The position numbers were made by a program, and so were the translations under genes. DNA of 9,085 bases from assembly GCA_003225655.1 (NCBI GenBank), contig QIAW01000269.1, positions 1-9,085 on the forward strand. The letters run 5' to 3'. The stretch's first letter is position 1, and every line of letters begins with the position of its first letter. Source of the stretch: Acidobacteriota bacterium. Its GTDB lineage: Bacteria; Acidobacteriota; Terriglobia; Terriglobales; Acidobacteriaceae. This document shows, in pieces, positions 5,863 to 9,085 of the stretch. Below the pieces are notes generated by a model. It saw only the letters and a program-made list of their open reading frames with translations, was not told where the DNA came from and made no database searches.

Positions 5863-5980
5863 GGTCTTTTCCGACCCAAGATATCTATGGTCAATTGGGA
5901 GGTGATGTCCATAAAAATATCACAGCAGGCCCAGAGTTGCCACATTGCTTTTCAGTATACGAAACGAATTTATTGGTAGC

Positions 5981-5998
5981 CATTTTGCGCGCAAAATG
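5981..5998. promoter_or_regulatory. Perfect 18-bp palindrome, candidate operator
   Basis: CATTTTGCGCGCAAAATG is identical to its own reverse complement over all 18 bases and does not extend further. It sits in the gap between the divergent hfq and receptor genes, about 120 bases upstream of the hfq ATG and 175 upstream of the receptor ATG. The size and symmetry suit a dimeric regulator site. No T-tract adjoins it, so a terminator is unlikely. Confidence 0.5.
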
Positions 5999-6161
5999 AT
6001 ATTACTAACACCCAAATCAGCTAATCTCCTAACTTTTGCCCATTAGGCGCCACGGGCCTTGATTCATTTGAACGGGTGTGTCTCCTGGGCAAGGTGCAAG
6101 GGACATGACACGACAATGAACTCCGCTGCACTATGTAGGACGGAGCAGCACGTGAAGACGC

Positions 6162-6168
6162 AAGGGGG
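6162..6168 (+). promoter_or_regulatory. Ribosome binding site of the Oar-like receptor
   Basis: AAGGGGG ends four bases before the ATG at 6173. That ATG directly opens a good signal peptide, which fixes the start. Confidence 0.6.
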
Positions 6169-6172
6169 CGCT

Positions 6173-9085
6173 ATGTCTAGGAATTCAAGAGTTCTGCTCT
6201 GGGGTATTGCAATCCTACTGTTGCTGGTCTCACCCATGGCCTTTGCCGCCACGCAGAATGCGGTGGTTTACGGCACGGTCTATGACTCGAGCGGCAATCC
6301 ACTTCCCGGGGTCGAGGTTGCCCTGGAGAACCCGGCCATCGGATTTTCCCGCAACGCTACCACCGGGTCTGATGGGTCTTATACCTTTCCCGAGGTGCCG
6401 CCGGCTGAAAACTATAAGCTGAGCGCCAGCCAGGGCGGCAGGAAAATCGACATCCGCTCCGGCATCGTTGTCAATGTAGGCGATGAACGCGTGATTCTGC
6501 CTCCCTTGAAAGAGCAGCCGGTTGCCGCCAACCAGCCAATCGAAACCAAAATGGAAGCACCGGCAGTAAGCAATGAAACCGTCAGCACCATGATCAGCGG
6601 CGTCATTACCGGCGACCAGTTGCGCGCACTGCCGGTCGCGGTGAATAGAAACTTTTTAGGATTGGGGTTGATTCCACCCAATACGCACGACGTGGAGCAA
6701 GGATCGAGTCTGGCCGGGGCCTCTTTCAGCGTCTCTGGAAACCGGCCCTCGAGCAACAGCTTCCTGCTGGATGGAGCCGACAACGTGGCTTCGAGCAGCA
6801 ATCAGGCAGTGCCTTTTCAGGTGAATGACTCGGTGCAGGAGTTCCGCGTTATCTCCGGCACCGCCAATGCAGAGTACGGACGCAACTCCGGCGGCACCAT
6901 CAACGTGGTGACCAAGCGCGGCGACAATGCCTTCCATGGCAGCACATTCGGCTACTTCAACACCGACAAGCTCAATGCCAACAGCCCGCTCTCGGTATAC
7001 AACGGCACGACGTTTGACAAGGCAGCCGCCTATGCCGGTGCCAAGAGCAGCGGCTTCTGCACGGATTCCAACAGCCTTTCGCCGGGGCCAGGTCTCACGC
7101 CTTGTCCGAGCGCCCTCTTGTTTGGTAAACACACGTTCTTCGATCCGGCGACCATTCTGAAAAGCGAAAACAGCCGCAAGATTCCCTTTGACTCCAAACA
7201 GTTTGGCCTTAACCTGGGCGGTCCATTCAAGAAAGACAAGTGGTTTGGTTTTGCCAGTTATGAAGGCACGATGATTGATAATCCCACTCCCGTATTTGAG
7301 CGCGTGCCCTCTGCTTTTGACCGCACCTATGCGCCCTTTGGAGCTTTTGGTTTTGGTTTTGGCCCCACGGACCCCAACTATGTGCTGGGGCAGAAGATCC
7401 TGGGCCTGTTTCCGCAGTCCAACGTGGTGGGCGTGCCGGGCGTGCTGGAGTTTTTCCGCGGCCAAGCGCCCAATTACACCACGGTACACAACGCGTTGGT
7501 GCGCTCGGATTACATTCATTCCGATAAAACAAGCTTTTCCGCGCGCTACGCCATGCAATTCCTCAACGAACTGCATGACAACACGCTGCCGCGCACGCCA
7601 CAATACGCAGGAAACGGCGCCTTCCGCGACGTAGTCAACCAGAATCTGAACATTTCTTATACGCATACATTTACGCCGGCGTGGATCACCGAGGCGCGGG
7701 TAGGCTTCAACCGTTTTCGGGTGAACGAGACTCCTCAAGACCACAATCTTAACGCCAGCACGCTGGGCCTGCCCAATGCCGCGCTGCCCACAATTCTGCT
7801 GAACGGCATTGACCCGCAATACAGCGGAGCCGGTCCCTTTTTTGAGGGCGCAACTGCCGGCTGGTCTGATTTCTTCAATGCCGCCTTCGGCAGCGGCTTC
7901 TTCAGTCGGGAGCAGTTCCCAACACTTGACCACCTGTTCCCTTTCGCCCGGATAGGCGCGCCTTTAGGAGCGCCCACGCACCGCCGCGATACCACCCTGT
8001 TCTTTGCCGATAACACATCGTGGACACACGGTAAACACGCTTTCAAATTTGGCGCGGAAGTCCGCCACCTCGACAACGAGTACACTGACAGCTCTTTTGT
8101 GCGTGGCTTTATGTACTCCCAGAATATCGGAGAGTTCACCAGCGACAGTGAAGGCTGCAACGTAGAATGTCTAGTCAATCTCGGGGCATACAACGCCTTC
8201 CGGGCCCCCAGCTTTGATTTCTACCAGCAACAGCAGGCGCCTTATTCGAGCAAGCTGCACTCCTGGGCCTTTGCCGGGTTCCTGCAGGATTCCTGGCATA
8301 TTCATTCGCGGGTGACCCTGAACGTGGGCCTGCGCTACGAGTACTTTGCGCCTCCCCAGGATGGACACAACCAGTTGTGGAACTTCGATCCCAACGCCAA
8401 TGGCATGGTTCAAGAGAACCACTCCGGCATCGTCGATCCCTTCGGGCAGCCGTGCACGGCGCTGCCCTCCTACGATGCTCTTTCCGCTGGCGTGACCAAT
8501 GCGCCCGCGATCAATCGTCCCTGGATCTGCAACAACAACACCGGCGTATTCAACCAGATCGTCCGGCCCGACCGGAACGATTTTGCTCCCCGCGCCGGCC
8601 TGGCCTGGGACGTATTCGGCTCCGGAAAAACCGTGGTCCGCATGGCCAGCGGGTTGTTTTACGACCAGCTTCCCGCCAGCTACACGACGCAGTTGATGTA
8701 CAACCGGCCGACTACGTTTGCCAGCGGCAACGCGTTGTACGGCGTGGTGCGCGACATCCGCGGAAAGAACTTCTGCCCCGCCGGCAACTTCACCACCTGC
8801 GGCGTGGGAAGCAGCATCGTAAATCCCTCGGTGCAGCGGGCGATTTCTCGCGATGGCCTGAATACCAACAGCTTCTACTCGCGCGCGGCTGAGCCGTTTG
8901 CCGTCTACGCGCGCGATACGCTCCATTCTTTTACTCCCTACTCGATGCAGATGAGCGCATCGGTACAGCAGCAACTCGGTAATAAGCTGACCGCAGAAGC
9001 CGGTTATATTGGCGACCTGGGACGCAAGTTGCCGGTCATCTATAACCAGAACGTGACCAATGAGTTCAACCTGTTCAACGGCACG
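6173..9085 (+). CDS. Oar-like TonB-dependent outer-membrane receptor with carboxypeptidase-regulatory domain (3' end beyond window)
   Basis: This is probably an outer-membrane beta-barrel protein of the Oar/TonB-dependent receptor class; substrate unknown. The frame is open for 971 codons without a stop, and family members commonly reach 1,050-1,250 aa, so most of the protein is present. The signal peptide is residues 1-25/26 (hydrophobic VLLWGIAILLLLVS, cleavage at AFA|ATQ). A carboxypeptidase-regulatory-like domain follows at about 30-110 (VVYGTVYDSSGNPLPGVEVAL, then TTGSDGSYTFPEVPP). A plug-like region at about 145-255 contains LPVAVNRNF, SFLLDGADN, VQEFRVISGTANAEYGR and SGGTINVVTKRGDNAFHG. 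The rest is aromatic-rich barrel sequence with LRYEYFAPP and FAPRAGLAWDVFG. I see no clear TonB box. Eight cysteines occur as four close pairs (296/311, 662/666, 761/786, 868/876). It stands alone, divergent from hfq. Confidence 0.93.
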   Translation, partial: MSRNSRVLLWGIAILLLLVSPMAFAATQNAVVYGTVYDSSGNPLPGVEVALENPAIGFSRNATTGSDGSYTFPEVPPAENYKLSASQGGRKIDIRSGIVVNVGDERVILPPLKEQPVAANQPIETKMEAPAVSNETVSTMISGVITGDQLRALPVAVNRNFLGLGLIPPNTHDVEQGSSLAGASFSVSGNRPSSNSFLLDGADNVASSSNQAVPFQVNDSVQEFRVISGTANAEYGRNSGGTINVVTKRGDNAFHGSTFGYFNTDKLNANSPLSVYNGTTFDKAAAYAGAKSSGFCTDSNSLSPGPGLTPCPSALLFGKHTFFDPATILKSENSRKIPFDSKQFGLNLGGPFKKDKWFGFASYEGTMIDNPTPVFERVPSAFDRTYAPFGAFGFGFGPTDPNYVLGQKILGLFPQSNVVGVPGVLEFFRGQAPNYTTVHNALVRSDYIHSDKTSFSARYAMQFLNELHDNTLPRTPQYAGNGAFRDVVNQNLNISYTHTFTPAWITEARVGFNRFRVNETPQDHNLNASTLGLPNAALPTILLNGIDPQYSGAGPFFEGATAGWSDFFNAAFGSGFFSREQFPTLDHLFPFARIGAPLGAPTHRRDTTLFFADNTSWTHGKHAFKFGAEVRHLDNEYTDSSFVRGFMYSQNIGEFTSDSEGCNVECLVNLGAYNAFRAPSFDFYQQQQAPYSSKLHSWAFAGFLQDSWHIHSRVTLNVGLRYEYFAPPQDGHNQLWNFDPNANGMVQENHSGIVDPFGQPCTALPSYDALSAGVTNAPAINRPWICNNNTGVFNQIVRPDRNDFAPRAGLAWDVFGSGKTVVRMASGLFYDQLPASYTTQLMYNRPTTFASGNALYGVVRDIRGKNFCPAGNFTTCGVGSSIVNPSVQRAISRDGLNTNSFYSRAAEPFAVYARDTLHSFTPYSMQMSASVQQQLGNKLTAEAGYIGDLGRKLPVIYNQNVTNEFNLFNGT

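Larger units (their letters stand above)
5863..6172. other. Divergent intergenic region between hfq and the Oar-like receptor
   Basis: This 310-base stretch has no convincing gene. It holds an 18-bp palindrome at 5981-5998, an AT-richer central part (about 5908-6025) and a GGAGGTGAT at 5898-5906 (plus strand) that matches the complement of the 16S 3' tail. Start sites of both divergent transcripts should lie here, but I could not identify a good -35/-10 pair for either gene. Confidence 0.6.

Noticed and set aside
5905..5979. 24-codon plus-strand open frame after GGGAGGTG
   Set aside because: The spacing from GGAGG to ATG is only two bases, the peptide has no recognisable features, and it lies in the hfq/receptor intergenic region.
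6656..7933. Minus-strand open frame of 425 codons
   Set aside because: It lies wholly opposite the Oar-like receptor, whose translation carries recognisable domains throughout. The minus translation is low in recognisable motifs and is a GC-driven shadow.
8171..8974. Minus-strand open frame of 267 codons
   Set aside because: Also antisense to the receptor. Its valine/glycine/arginine-rich translation is typical of a shadow frame.
1..9085. CRISPR array, tRNA or rRNA genes, transposase or prophage genes
   Set aside because: No spaced direct-repeat array, no tRNA- or rRNA-like stretch, and no transposase or phage protein was seen on either strand.

Overview
The window looks like chromosomal DNA from an acidobacterium (Acidobacteriota, probably class Terriglobia). 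This is inferred from gene content, not from a marker gene. The pointers are an Oar-like TonB-dependent receptor with an N-terminal carboxypeptidase-regulatory domain, a secreted protein ending in an Ig-like domain split by a membrane hairpin, a divergent Hfq whose Sm core lies at the C-terminus, a double-domain dCTP deaminase, and several short palindromic or tandem intergenic repeats. Base composition is moderately GC-rich throughout, and nothing indicates a recently acquired island.

Layout. On the minus strand from 3691 down to 44 lie an HU-family DNA-binding protein (3422-3691), a membrane-embedded M50 (site-2-protease type) metalloprotease (2278-3351) and a secreted, possibly propeller-like protein with a split C-terminal Ig domain (44-2041). 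The signal peptide of the last protein sits in a different frame (2042-2091). Divergent from HU, on the plus strand, is a long dCTP deaminase (dcd, start 3943). Its frame breaks near 4944, and the conserved C-terminus continues in another frame to 5120. Convergent with dcd is the minus-strand Hfq-like gene (5377-5862). The dcd/hfq gap holds two kinds of repeat. After a 310-base divergent intergenic region with a perfect 18-bp palindrome, an Oar/TonB-type outer-membrane receptor begins at 6173 and stays open to the window's right edge (971 codons seen, 3' end missing).

The genes do not form one pathway. They comprise nucleoid and RNA housekeeping (HU, Hfq), nucleotide metabolism (Dcd), membrane proteolysis (M50) and surface or secreted functions (propeller-like protein, Oar receptor). 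I did not find a convincing new multi-gene system. The points most worth checking are two apparent single-base frameshifts in otherwise well-preserved genes, the unusual Hfq, the split Ig domain and the palindromic intergenic elements.
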